Positions 34,289 through 42,927 of a DNA stretch of 64,000 nt are shown here, in pieces (position 1 is the first letter of the stretch; every line of letters starts with the position of its first letter). The notes beneath the pieces are model-generated. The model saw nothing but the letters and a program-made list of their open reading frames with translations, was not told the DNA's origin and made no database searches. The stretch is from Paraflavitalea sp. CAU 1676 (GTDB taxonomy: Bacteria; Bacteroidota; Bacteroidia; Chitinophagales; Chitinophagaceae), in the NCBI RefSeq assembly GCF_029223285.1, contig NZ_JARHUJ010000004.1, forward strand, positions 496,001-560,000, written 5' to 3'. Both the position numbers and the translations under genes were made by a program.

Positions 34289-35791
34289 ATGAAAAGACTA
34301 ACCTGGATCGTTGGCTTGTTGCTCTTCACTTTTCTGATCCTGATTGCCTGGCTTTGCTTCTTCCAGTTTCCCTCCATGGATGATTATGCCGGCACTTACC
34401 TCAAAAAGGTGTACGGCCTCGGCGGCGCCATTAAATGGTACCTGAAAGAGTCGAATGGTCGTTTTACCAGCATACCTGTTTTCCTTACAATCAGCTCTTC
34501 CAAGACGCTGCTTGGCGCCTATGGATGGTTGCTGTTGGGTACATTAATAATCGCTTTTTCTTGTGTATTCTTCTTCGTGCGGATGATTGGCCGGCATTTG
34601 TTTGAGCCGGTATTGTCGGGATGGATGGCTGCTTTGATTGCGGCCATGATCCTGTTGGTTTTCCTGGAGGTAGTGCCCGAAATATCCTCTTTCATCTATT
34701 GGATGGCTACCGGTGTTACTTATCTGCTCCCTTTTGCCTTTTTCTTATTACTGACCTGTGCTTATTCCTGCCTGCTAAAAGCTGCCGGAAAGCGTAGGTG
34801 GATGTGGACGCTGGTCGTTGGTGTGGCAACCTGCCTGTTGGCCGGTTGTAACGAGGTCATGTTGTATTACGTTTGCGCATTGCCATTTTTGATCGGCATT
34901 TCGATCCTGGCCATGGGAAAGCCCTTACCGGTTCAAATAGGGGCATTGGCGGGTCTTTCCATACTGGTAGTGCTGGCTGTACTGCAATTGCCTGGTAATA
35001 TGGCACGCGCAGGTCATTATGTACAGAAGCAGTCATTGTTGGAATCTGCCGCAGGAGCGGCTTATCGCACCTGGCAAACGCTATTGAATATATTCACCAG
35101 CCCTTTGTTCTATGTAAGCTGTCTCGGTATAGTGATTGCATCCGCTTATCTTAAAGCAAATGTGTTGGCGTATTGGACCACCAAAAGAAACTTTTGGATG
35201 GTGCAGGTTGCATGTTTGGCCGCTATGATCTTTTGTTTTGATGTAGTGATCAGGCAGGTGGGCAACGAAGTGATACCACCAAGGGCCATCAATATCATGG
35301 TGTGTCTTACTGTAGTGGGATGCTGGTGGATCATCTTGTTGAATGCTGCCAGGATCCGGCAGCTTATGGACACATTACTCCTTAACCGGGTGTTGATGAT
35401 GCGGGCATTTTTGTTCATCTTTTGCATAGCGTTGACAGGATCGGGGTTTGCTTGGCAACTGATGAAAAACCTGGTAGAGGCTCCACTCCATGCTGCCATA
35501 TTAAAGCAACGGGAAGCTGATATACTACGCGAAAAAGCTGCCGGCAACAAGGTAGTTGTCATTAAGACCTACCAAAAAGAAGCGGAGAGGATCGCCCGGG
35601 AAAAGTATGGCAATAAACACAGATTTATATTGGAAGAGTTTGCGATGCCACCATCTTTTTCTTATTTCAAAGACGAACCCAACAAAAAGGAATTGGCTTA
35701 TTTTTATGCAGAGTATCACGGGGTGGATACGCTAATAGGGGCGGAAGGTAAATTTGCGCGATGGGGATTGATAGATGACCGACTAAAATAA
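34289..35791 (+). CDS. multi-pass membrane protein, DUF6056-like
   Basis: 500 residues with about 11 transmembrane helices. After helix 1 comes FPSMDDYAGTYLKK, an acidic pair in the first loop as in GT-C glycosyltransferases, followed by ESNGRFTSIPVFL. This arrangement matches DUF6056-type proteins, which are suspected lipid-linked-sugar glycosyltransferases. The soluble C terminus is about 100 residues. It is followed 28 bp later by an ALG5-like transferase that would make polyprenyl-phosphate sugar, the usual GT-C donor. Function inferred. Confidence 0.65.
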   Translation: MKRLTWIVGLLLFTFLILIAWLCFFQFPSMDDYAGTYLKKVYGLGGAIKWYLKESNGRFTSIPVFLTISSSKTLLGAYGWLLLGTLIIAFSCVFFFVRMIGRHLFEPVLSGWMAALIAAMILLVFLEVVPEISSFIYWMATGVTYLLPFAFFLLLTCAYSCLLKAAGKRRWMWTLVVGVATCLLAGCNEVMLYYVCALPFLIGISILAMGKPLPVQIGALAGLSILVVLAVLQLPGNMARAGHYVQKQSLLESAAGAAYRTWQTLLNIFTSPLFYVSCLGIVIASAYLKANVLAYWTTKRNFWMVQVACLAAMIFCFDVVIRQVGNEVIPPRAINIMVCLTVVGCWWIILLNAARIRQLMDTLLLNRVLMMRAFLFIFCIALTGSGFAWQLMKNLVEAPLHAAILKQREADILREKAAGNKVVVIKTYQKEAERIAREKYGNKHRFILEEFAMPPSFSYFKDEPNKKELAYFYAEYHGVDTLIGAEGKFARWGLIDDRLK

Positions 35792-35819
35792 AAACAAAGG
35801 AGAAATACTTTCCCAAACG

Positions 35820-36533
35820 ATGATCAGTATTGTGTTGCCTGTTTATAATGAAATTACAAGGCTTGATGATGGTCTGGCAGCCCTCACCGGTTTCTTCAAT
35901 GACCTGAAAACTGATCACGAGTTGATTGTGGTGGATGATGGCTCTGCACTGGGCCCGCAGATAAAATTGATTGCCGCTCACCATAACTGCCTGTATATTC
36001 GCAATGAACAGAATGCCGGTAAGGGGGTGGCGGTTAAAAGAGGCGTATTGGCGGCTAAAGGCGATCATATCCTATTCATGGATGGCGACTTCCCATTTCA
36101 TCTTTCAATTGTTCAGGCGATCATTGACGAGCTGCAAAGAGAAGTGGTGGCCATTGGCGACCGTACTTTGCCGGGATCACGGTTTCCCGACACACTCAGC
36201 AGATCACGAAAATGGGGCAGCCGCATCCTTTCCTGGATCATTAGCAATTTCTACGTGAAGGGTATCAGGGATAGCCAATGTGGCATCAAAGGCTTCAGAG
36301 CCCATACAGCTAAGTCGGTGTTTGATAAGGTGACGTTTAGCCGCTTTGCATTTGATGTGGAAGTATTGTTTATTGCGCGGAAAAACAATTATCACATTGC
36401 AAGGCTCCCTGTTCACGTGTATCCGCAGGCAACTACCTCTGTAAAAGTGTTGAAAGACGGGTTCTCCATGCTATGGGGCCTGGCCAGGATCACGATCAAT
36501 GACCTAACTGGAAAATACCGCATAGATGAATAG
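35820..36533 (+). CDS. GT2 glycosyltransferase, dolichyl-phosphate glucosyltransferase-like
   Basis: 237 residues of a GT-A fold. It starts MISIVLPVYNEITRL, has VVDDGS and the metal-binding motif ILFMDGDFPF, then GDRTLPGSRFP and RDSQCGIKGFRA, all as in ALG5/DPM-like enzymes that attach a hexose to polyprenyl phosphate on the cytoplasmic face. No transmembrane segment follows the catalytic domain. Overlaps the methyltransferase gene by 8 bp and probably supplies the GT-C-like protein upstream. Confidence 0.88.
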   Translation: MISIVLPVYNEITRLDDGLAALTGFFNDLKTDHELIVVDDGSALGPQIKLIAAHHNCLYIRNEQNAGKGVAVKRGVLAAKGDHILFMDGDFPFHLSIVQAIIDELQREVVAIGDRTLPGSRFPDTLSRSRKWGSRILSWIISNFYVKGIRDSQCGIKGFRAHTAKSVFDKVTFSRFAFDVEVLFIARKNNYHIARLPVHVYPQATTSVKVLKDGFSMLWGLARITINDLTGKYRIDE

Positions 36534-37233
36534 GAAATGGACAAACCGGATCCGTTTTGTAATGGATGAGTGCATCCCTCCGGTGGTGAGGGATAGCAGG
36601 TGGTTCATGTATCCATTTTACTACCTGGCCTATCGGGGAAAGCATATATCCACCCTGATGGATTTTAAACGGAAGTATTTTGAGTGGAATCCGCAGCAAT
36701 TGCAGCAATTCTATGCAAAGATCCATTCCATTTCATCCGACAGGAAAACGGATGTATCGGAATCTGGTATCCGTGCCATCATAAGCCATTGCGGAGGCTC
36801 AGTAGGCTCAGTCCTGGATGTGGGTTGTGGTAAAGGACATCTGCTAAGTTTGGTGCACCAGGCTTATCCGGAATTGTCGCTGCAGGGAGCCGATTTCGTA
36901 AAAAGAGACTTACCGCAAAGCATAGCCTTCACAGAAGCCGAAGCAACGGACCTGCCCTTTCCGGATAAATCGTTCGACGTGGTGCTTTGTACCCATACGA
37001 TTGAGCATATCTACAATGCCGGCGATCTGGTAAAAGAGCTTAAGCGCGTGGCCCGGCAAAAGATCATCATTATCACGCCCAAACAACGATATTTTTACTA
37101 TACATTAGATGAGCATATCCTTTTCTTTCCCCAATCAGAAATGCTGAGCAGTCTTGTCGGTCTGGAACAATACGAGTGTTCAAATGTTGAAGGTGATTGG
37201 GTGTACATTGGCTATATACCCGAAAAAAGCTAA
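36526..37233 (+). CDS. class I SAM-dependent methyltransferase
   Basis: 235 residues. Motif I is SVLDVGCGKGHLLSLV, the acidic end of strand 2 is GADF, and VVLCTHTIEHIYNAGDLVKE is motif post-I/III as in UbiE-like or glycan methyltransferases. The start ATG overlaps the end of the preceding transferase by 8 bp, implying coupling. The substrate is unknown, but a sugar or lipid-linked intermediate fits the neighbours. Confidence 0.85.
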   Translation: MNRKWTNRIRFVMDECIPPVVRDSRWFMYPFYYLAYRGKHISTLMDFKRKYFEWNPQQLQQFYAKIHSISSDRKTDVSESGIRAIISHCGGSVGSVLDVGCGKGHLLSLVHQAYPELSLQGADFVKRDLPQSIAFTEAEATDLPFPDKSFDVVLCTHTIEHIYNAGDLVKELKRVARQKIIIITPKQRYFYYTLDEHILFFPQSEMLSSLVGLEQYECSNVEGDWVYIGYIPEKS

Positions 37234-37236
37234 GCT

Positions 37237-38151
37237 ATGGTAGTAAGCGATAAAGATGCACTGGCCGTTTTTATTGATTATCTCTCCAAAGAAAAGAGGT
37301 ATCCCGAAAACACCATCATTGCCTACAGGTTTGATTTAGAGGAATTTGCGAGATTCCTGGCTCTTGAATATGAAATGACGGCGCCTCACCTGCAGGACAT
37401 CACCACCTCCATGGTCAGGAGTTACCTGGCCAATCTAAAGGACGAAAAGAAAAAGCGTTCAGCACGAACAATCAACCGGAAGATCTCCTCCCTCAAGTCA
37501 TTTTTTAAGTATCACCTGCGTATTGGCAACATAACTAAAACGCCCATGAGCGGCGTCATAGCGCCGAAAGCCAGAAAGAGACTGCCACAGTTCGTAGAAC
37601 AGCAGGATATGGGGCAGCTGTTAGAGCATACAGTTTTCCCCGACAACTGGAAAGGGTATACCGACAAAATGATCCTTACTATATTCTATCATACAGGGAT
37701 GCGTCTTTCAGAGCTGGTGAACCTGAAAGAAAGCCAGGTAAACCAGGAAGGCAATAACCTTAAGATACTTGGAAAGGGTAATAAGGAACGGATAGTGCCG
37801 GTGAGCACGGAGCTGATGACCTCTCTTACAGGCTATATGCGGCAGAAAAGAAAAGACCTTGAAGGTCCGGATACTACTGTACTGCTGGTCAATGAAAAGG
37901 GAAAGAAATTATCGGCCAGGTCGGTATACCTGTCTGTAAATGCCTGGTTAAGTACGGTTACAACGATCGATAAGAAAAGCCCACACGTGTTGCGTCATTC
38001 GTTTGCCACACACCTCATGAATAATGGGGCCGATCTGAATGCGGTGAAGGAATTACTGGGGCATGCAAGCCTTGCCGCTACCCAGGTGTATACACACAAT
38101 ACCATAGAGAAGCTGAAAGATATCTATAAGAAAGCCCATCCCCGGGCCTGA
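37237..38151 (+). CDS. tyrosine recombinase XerC/XerD
   Basis: 304 residues, the usual Xer size. The SAM-like N-terminal core-binding domain spans about 1-90. The catalytic set is complete: R156 (GMRLSE), K180 (LGKGNKER), H250 and R253 (PHVLRHSFATH), H276 (GHAS) and nucleophile Y285 (QVYTH). It resolves chromosome dimers at dif. No dif-like site was recognised in the window. It begins 3 bp after the methyltransferase and lies upstream of hpf and the tRNA-tuf cluster, a chromosomal housekeeping context rather than an integron or transposon. XerC versus XerD cannot be decided. Confidence 0.93.
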   Translation: MVVSDKDALAVFIDYLSKEKRYPENTIIAYRFDLEEFARFLALEYEMTAPHLQDITTSMVRSYLANLKDEKKKRSARTINRKISSLKSFFKYHLRIGNITKTPMSGVIAPKARKRLPQFVEQQDMGQLLEHTVFPDNWKGYTDKMILTIFYHTGMRLSELVNLKESQVNQEGNNLKILGKGNKERIVPVSTELMTSLTGYMRQKRKDLEGPDTTVLLVNEKGKKLSARSVYLSVNAWLSTVTTIDKKSPHVLRHSFATHLMNNGADLNAVKELLGHASLAATQVYTHNTIEKLKDIYKKAHPRA

Positions 38152-38444
38152 GCGGTATCCATACTATTGGAGCTCCAAAGCCTTTATAAATGTTAAGATT
38201 ACAATCGTGCCGAACACTGCGAACGAACCCTTGTTTGGCCATATAAAGGCGGAAATATAATCCCTCGCCAGGATACCAAATTAATGGTGGAACTCGTTAT
38301 GTTTTGGTACCCCTTAAAGGTTAAATTTAATTTGGAAAGAAATAGATGCTGTATTAACTTCATAGGAGTCAAAAAGCACTCGCCTATGTAGCAGTATTAC
38401 TCCTCAAGATCTTTATTTATTGTTCACAGTTAAAATGCGATTGT
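38152..38444. other. intergenic region before hpf
   Basis: 293 bp with no gene. It has several A+T-rich segments but no clear promoter elements or hairpins. Confidence 0.4.
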
Positions 38445-38744
38445 ATGAACGTCAACATTCAGACCGTGCGTTTTACTCCCGATGTAAAACTGGTAGATTA
38501 TGTTAACAAAAAACTGCAAAAACTCAACACATTCCATGACCGCATTATTAAGGTAGACGTGTTCCTGAAGCTGGATAATGTGGTTCATAATATTAAGGAT
38601 AAGATCGCTGAGATACGAGTACAGATTCCCCGATACCAGTTCTTTGTAAAAGCTTCCTCCAAATCGTTCGAAGAATCTTTTGACAATGCACTGGAATCCC
38701 TGGTAAACCAGGTAAAAAGGAAAAAAGAAAAACAAGCAGCCTAG
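38445..38744 (+). CDS. hpf: ribosome hibernation promoting factor, short form
   Basis: 99 residues of the HPF/RaiA/YfiA family, starting MNVNIQTVRFTPDVKLVDYV and ending in a lysine-rich tail (QVKRKKEKQAA). It binds the 30S decoding region and tRNA sites, protecting idle ribosomes. The long-form dimerisation domain is absent. A terminator follows 12 bp later. Confidence 0.92.
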   Translation: MNVNIQTVRFTPDVKLVDYVNKKLQKLNTFHDRIIKVDVFLKLDNVVHNIKDKIAEIRVQIPRYQFFVKASSKSFEESFDNALESLVNQVKRKKEKQAA

Positions 38745-38755
38745 CAAAAAACTTG

Positions 38756-38786
38756 AAGCTGCCCCACTTAGGGGCAGCTTTTTTTA
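38756..38786 (+). terminator. hpf terminator
   Basis: Stem AAGCTGCCCC/GGGGCAGCTT (38756-38765 with 38771-38780) followed by a T-run. Confidence 0.95.
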
Positions 38787-39076
38787 TTGGCTATAATGGA
38801 GCGATCTTCATCCTGCTATTTTTTGCAGAATAAATCTCTTCAGCGCCATTACCCCCTCTTTCATTGATATCTATTTACACCAGCTATTGAGATAAGTGCT
38901 TGCATACAGGAAGCAGGCAGTAGCCAGCGTGGCTATTGTGCTGCGTGCCACCAACAGGGCGTTTCCTGCTGCCCTGAAATCGACAGGAGGCAATTGGCTT
39001 ACCTGGAGAAAGATCATTGGTTGTTATAAATGGGTACTCCCTTTCGACACTTGAAAAGGAAAATTCTACAGGTTTT

Positions 39077-39131
39077 CAGAGACTTTACAGAGACATTTCA
39101 GAGACCTTATAGAGACATTGCAGAGACGCCC
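39077..39131. repeat. five tandem 11-bp repeats
   Basis: Units CAGAGACTTTA, CAGAGACATTT, CAGAGACCTTA, TAGAGACATTG and CAGAGACGCCC in exact 11-bp register. The AGAGAC core is invariant and the last four bases vary. Confidence 0.9.
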
Positions 39132-39565
39132 GCCTATGCCGGCGCCTGGTCAGGCCCGGTCTGAGGCTACTTACCCCCGCCTGGTAATGGCCTGGCTGCC
39201 ACGTGGCCCAGGCAACCGCCAGGCTGGAAATAGCCCGTCCACTCATCAATACTCCCATCGCCGGCTCGCGAAATTTGTGATGAAGTGCGCCAGTCGGATC
39301 CAGCCTGAAAACACTCCGGATGAAGCCGGGCGCGAGGGTAGGTGTCACCAATGAAAACGGCAGGGGTAAAACGCCGGACTTCATCCGCCGGTCGCATCAT
39401 ATTTTCTGCCTTTTCTTTTGAATTATTCGTTCAACGAAAAGATAAAAACAATATCTTGCGCCCGAAATCAACGGGTAACCGACAGTTTCAACAGCTTCTT
39501 TTTAAATTCTGGTAGTCGAAAGCGCAAAGGATTGAAAACAAGCAAAAAAAAAAGGGTTCAAAGTT

Positions 39566-39594
39566 TTTGTATTTAACAATTTCGATTACCTTTG
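39566..39594 (+). promoter_or_regulatory. promoter of the tRNA-tuf operon
   Basis: TTTG (39566-39569), 17-bp spacer and a perfect -7 TACCTTTG (39587-39594), about 100 bp upstream of tRNA-Thr(TGT). Confidence 0.75.
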
Positions 39595-39692
39595 CCTTCC
39601 CAAAAAATTAGCAGGGTATCAGTGAGATGGCGGGAAGTTCTTTATGATGTTGACTGTCAGATTATTTTCCACCAATCAACACTGGTTTACAG

Positions 39693-39765
39693 GCCACTTT
39701 AGCTCAGCTGGTAGAGCAACTGATTTGTAATCAGTAGGTCGTTGGTTCGATTCCGACAAGTGGCT
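39693..39765 (+). tRNA. tRNA-Thr (anticodon TGT)
   Basis: Acceptor GCCACTT/AAGTGGC, D-arm AGCTCAGCTGG, anticodon stem CTGAT/ATCAG with TGT, T-arm GGTTCGATTCC. CCA not encoded. First gene of the tRNA-tuf operon. Confidence 0.97.
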
Positions 39766-39841
39766 CAAACTGAAACTCGGGTTCAATAAATAAAGCTCAA
39801 TTTTGAAAAAAGCAGGGCGCTGAGTTTAGAGGTTTATACAA

Positions 39842-39924
39842 GGGCAGATTCCAGAGCGGCCAAATGGGGCGGACTGTAAATCCGCTGTCTTTCGACTTCA
39901 GAGGTTCGAATCCTCTTCTGCCCA
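39842..39924 (+). tRNA. tRNA-Tyr (anticodon GTA)
   Basis: Acceptor GGGCAGA/TCTGCCC, long variable arm, anticodon loop with GTA (GGACTGTAAATCC), T-arm GGTTCGAATCC. 83 nt, class II type. CCA not encoded. Confidence 0.97.
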
Positions 39925-40011
39925 CAACCGCTGCCCGCCAATGCTTACAGCCTCGGCGGGTAATTTGGTTAGAGAGATCTTTAAATAACCGTTCTTAGAC
40001 AAACGGACAAT

Positions 40012-40084
40012 GCGGGAGTAGCTCATTTGGTAGAGCGATAGCCTTCCAAGCTATAGGTGGCGAGTTCGAGCCTCGTCTCCCGCT
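40012..40084 (+). tRNA. tRNA-Gly (anticodon TCC)
   Basis: Acceptor GCGGGAG/CTCCCGC, anticodon stem ATAGC/GCTAT with TCC, T-arm AGTTCGAGCCT. CCA not encoded. Confidence 0.97.
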
Positions 40085-40192
40085 CAGACAGCATAAAGTT
40101 CTACACTTTGCGCTGGTAGGTAAGTCAAGCATGAATATTCGGCGGATAATCCGGTTGAATAAGAGGAATGCACTGACTTCAATGACTGAGAA

Positions 40193-40264
<72 letters not shown>

Positions 40265-40454
40265 CAGTTCTTTAAAAAATTGTAAAACAAGCAGGGTTAC
40301 TGTTATACAGTGCCCAGTTCGTTTGAGGAGTATGATCCCGCAATTGCGGGAAGGAACTTGAAATGTGCGATGTATCAAACGCTTTGCGGATCTGGTACAG
40401 ACTACATGATAAAAAACATAAATTGTAAAACCACACAACTAAAAACAGATAACG

Positions 40455-41642
40455 ATGTCAAAAGAGACTTTTAAGAGGGATAAGCCTCACGTTAACGTTG
40501 GTACCATCGGTCACATTGACCACGGTAAAACTACACTCACTGCCGCTATCACTACTATCTTGTCTTCAAGAGGTATGGCGCAGGCGAAGAAATATGATGA
40601 AATTGATGCTGCTCCCGAAGAAAAAGAGCGCGGTATCACCATCAACACCGCCCACGTGGAGTACCAAACGGCTAATCGTCACTATGCACACGTTGACTGT
40701 CCTGGTCACGCTGACTATGTGAAGAATATGATTACCGGTGCTGCTCAGATGGACGGCGCTATCCTGGTTGTGGCGGCTACAGATGGTCCTATGCCCCAAA
40801 CAAAAGAGCACATCCTGCTGGCTCGTCAGGTAGGTGTTCCCCGTATGGTGGTTTTCATGAATAAAGTTGACCTGGTTGACGATCCGGAATTACTGGAGCT
40901 CGTTGAAATGGAAATCCGTGAGTTGCTCACTTTCTACGGTTTCGACGGCGACAATACTCCGATCATCAAGGGTTCTGCAACCGGCGCTCTCGCTGGCGAA
41001 GAAAAATGGGTTAAGCAAATCGACGAGCTGATGGATGCTGTTGATACTTACATCCCGCTGCCTCCCCGTCCTGTTGATCAGCCGTTCCTGATGAGTGTGG
41101 AAGACGTGTTCTCTATCACTGGTCGTGGTACAGTTGCTACTGGTCGTATCGAGCGTGGTCGTATCAAGGTTGGTGAAGCCATCGAGATCGTAGGTCTGAT
41201 GGATGCTCCCCTGTCTTCTACTGTAACAGGTGTGGAAATGTTCCGCAAACTGTTGGATCAGGGTGAAGCTGGTGACAACGCCGGTCTGCTGCTCCGTGGT
41301 ATTGAAAAAACACAAGTACGTCGTGGTATGGTACTGGTTAAGCCCGGTTCTATCACTCCTCACACTGAATTCAAGGGTGAAGTTTACGTACTGAGCAAAG
41401 AAGAAGGTGGCCGTCACACTCCATTCTTCAACAAATACCGTCCTCAATTCTATTTCCGTACAACTGACGTAACAGGTGAGTGCGAACTGCCTGCTGGTAC
41501 TGAAATGGTAATGCCTGGCGATAACACATCACTCACTGTAAAACTGATCCAACCCATCGCGATGGAGAAAGGTCTGAAATTCGCCATCCGCGAAGGTGGT
41601 CGTACAGTAGGTGCTGGTCAGGTTACTGATATCATAAAATAA
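40455..41642 (+). CDS. tuf: elongation factor Tu
   Basis: 395 residues, full length. It delivers aminoacyl-tRNA to the ribosome as a GTPase. The G domain shows [11 protein letters not shown] (P-loop), DCPGH (switch II), NKVD and the SATGAL-like GSATGAL segment. Domains 2 and 3 follow, ending [14 protein letters not shown]. Codon use is strongly biased, as expected for a highly expressed gene. It lies after four tRNA genes, the same arrangement as E. coli tufB. Confidence 0.99.
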   Translation: MSKETFKRDKPHVNVGTIGHIDHGKTTLTAAITTILSSRGMAQAKKYDEIDAAPEEKERGITINTAHVEYQTANRHYAHVDCPGHADYVKNMITGAAQMDGAILVVAATDGPMPQTKEHILLARQVGVPRMVVFMNKVDLVDDPELLELVEMEIRELLTFYGFDGDNTPIIKGSATGALAGEEKWVKQIDELMDAVDTYIPLPPRPVDQPFLMSVEDVFSITGRGTVATGRIERGRIKVGEAIEIVGLMDAPLSSTVTGVEMFRKLLDQGEAGDNAGLLLRGIEKTQVRRGMVLVKPGSITPHTEFKGEVYVLSKEEGGRHTPFFNKYRPQFYFRTTDVTGECELPAGTEMVMPGDNTSLTVKLIQPIAMEKGLKFAIREGGRTVGAGQVTDIIK

Positions 41643-41697
41643 GCCACGCTTTTCCCTTGCAAAAGGGTTGAGTATGAAAGCTTAGACGTATATTTGC

Positions 41698-41733
41698 AAA
41701 GTACCTGAACCGATTGGTTCAGGTACTTTGTTC
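41698..41733 (+). terminator. tuf terminator
   Basis: Perfect 14-bp stem (41698-41711 with 41716-41729, AAAGTACCTGAACC arm) and a GATT loop, then TTT-G-TTCT. It separates tuf from tRNA-Trp. Confidence 0.85.
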
Positions 41734-41810
41734 TAAAAGTGAAGCTCTTTGCATAGCCCGTATAGTATATCTAATCAATCGATTAGAAATAGGCGGGTCA
41801 ATAATTTACA

Positions 41811-41883
41811 CACGGGCATGGTGCAACGGTAGCATACGGGTCTCCAAAACCTTTGATCTGGGTTCGAATCCTAGTGCCCGTGC
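41811..41883 (+). tRNA. tRNA-Trp (anticodon CCA)
   Basis: Acceptor CACGGGC/GCCCGTG, D-arm GTGCAACGGTAGC, anticodon loop CTCCAAA with CCA, T-arm GGTTCGAATCC. It precedes secE, as in many bacteria. Confidence 0.95.
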
Positions 41884-41974
41884 TAATAATTTTTAAGGGA
41901 GTCAGGAGAAAGGTAATTGCCAATGGCGGCAGCCTCACAAATAACTCTCTGATTTTCAGGTTTCAATTGTTTCT

Positions 41975-42172
41975 ATGAACAAAGTAACAACCTACTTCCA
42001 GGAGTCTTATAAAGAGTTACTGGAGAAAGTCACCTGGCCAACCTGGGCACAGCTGCAGCAATCTACCATGATCGTATTGGTAGCTACGCTCCTGATTACA
42101 GCCATTGTTTGGGTGATGGACCTCGCTGCTCAGTCAGGACTTAAATTTATCTATTCGTTATTTAAGGGATAA
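41975..42172 (+). CDS. secE: preprotein translocase subunit SecE
   Basis: 65 residues, the single-helix short form. FQESYKELLEKVTWPTW is the conserved cytoplasmic amphipathic segment with the WPT signature, followed by one transmembrane helix (about 34-52). It stabilises SecY in the inner membrane. The last base of its stop codon is the first base of the nusG start. Confidence 0.95.
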   Translation: MNKVTTYFQESYKELLEKVTWPTWAQLQQSTMIVLVATLLITAIVWVMDLAAQSGLKFIYSLFKG

Positions 42173-42741
42173 TGGAAAATCAAACTATTCAACAACAGGA
42201 AACTAAGTGGTACGTGCTCCGGGTGGTGAGTGGAAAAGAGCGCAAGGTAAAGGAGTACCTGGACAAAGAGATTTCCCGTGGCGGATGGGGTGAGGTAGTT
42301 AAGCAAGTCTTCCTTCCGGTAGAGAAAGTCTACAAAGTGCAGAACGGAAAGAAGGTAATGCGCGAAAGAAACTATTATCCTGGTTACGTAATGATCGAAG
42401 TGATCGAAGGAAAACTCTCCGACGATCTCCGCGAAGCAATCAAGAATACAACCAACGTTATCCATTTCCTTGGAAAGGAAAACCCCATCGCTCTCCGTAA
42501 GGCAGAGGTAAACAAGATGCTGGGTAAAATGGATGAAATGGCAGAAGCTGGTGGCGTTTCCATGATCGAGCCTTTCATCGTTGGAGAAACCATCAAGATC
42601 ATCGAAGGTCCTTTCAACGACTTCAACGGTATCATCGAAGAGGTGAACGACGAGAAGAAGAAACTGAAAGTAACCGTTAAGATCTTCGGTCGTTCAACAC
42701 CTGTAGAATTGAACTACATGCAGGTGGAGAAATTAGCCTAG
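42172..42741 (+). CDS. nusG: transcription termination/antitermination factor NusG
   Basis: 189 residues. The NGN domain starts KWYVLRVVSGKERKVKEYL and includes PGYVMIEV. The C-terminal KOW domain is seen at VGETIKIIEGPFNDFNGIIE. It binds RNA polymerase and couples it with ribosomes or Rho. One-base overlap with secE ensures coupling. A terminator follows, so nusG is the end of this transcript here. Confidence 0.98.
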   Translation: MENQTIQQQETKWYVLRVVSGKERKVKEYLDKEISRGGWGEVVKQVFLPVEKVYKVQNGKKVMRERNYYPGYVMIEVIEGKLSDDLREAIKNTTNVIHFLGKENPIALRKAEVNKMLGKMDEMAEAGGVSMIEPFIVGETIKIIEGPFNDFNGIIEEVNDEKKKLKVTVKIFGRSTPVELNYMQVEKLA

Positions 42742-42760
42742 TACATCATTAGCATATTCG

Positions 42761-42791
42761 AAAGGGCCGCAATACTGTTGTGGCCCTTTTT
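42761..42791 (+). terminator. nusG terminator
   Basis: Stem AAAGGGCC(G)CAA/TTG(T)GGCCCTTT (42761-42788) followed by T-run. Confidence 0.85.
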
Positions 42792-42865
42792 GCATGTAAG
42801 GCCAGTTCCGCATGCCACCCATCACCGCGAACCGAAGGCAAAGCCCCCAACTCCAACATACAGGC

Positions 42866-42900
42866 ACAAAAAAGCCTTCCATTACAACAATGAAAGGCTT
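42866..42900 (-). terminator. terminator of the histone-like gene
   Basis: Arms AAGCCTT and AAGGCTT (42872-42878, 42894-42900) with inner pairing and an A-run to the left, a U-run on the minus strand. Confidence 0.65.
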
Positions 42901-42927
42901 AATATCTATTAGCAGGATATCCTCCAA

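Larger units (their letters stand above)
38787..39692. other. 906-bp gene-free region before the tRNA-tuf operon
   Basis: No coding region is credible. It contains an 11-bp tandem repeat (39077-39131), a G+C-rich segment of about 230 bp directly after it with a nested palindrome (39190-39213), and the tRNA-tuf promoter (39566-39594). Open frames across the GC-rich part look random. Confidence 0.6.

Noticed and set aside
37237-38151. Xer-like recombinase as integrase of a mobile element
   Set aside because: All flanking genes are housekeeping, no attachment repeats seen at the nearby tRNAs, and it has the size and motifs of chromosomal XerC/D.
39077-39131. Possible CRISPR array
   Set aside because: Unit is 11 bp with 4 variable bases; there are no spacers of useful length and no cas genes.
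39085-39384. Minus- and plus-strand frames in the GC-rich region
   Set aside because: No family features, start inside the tandem repeat, no ribosome-site context; open only because of composition.
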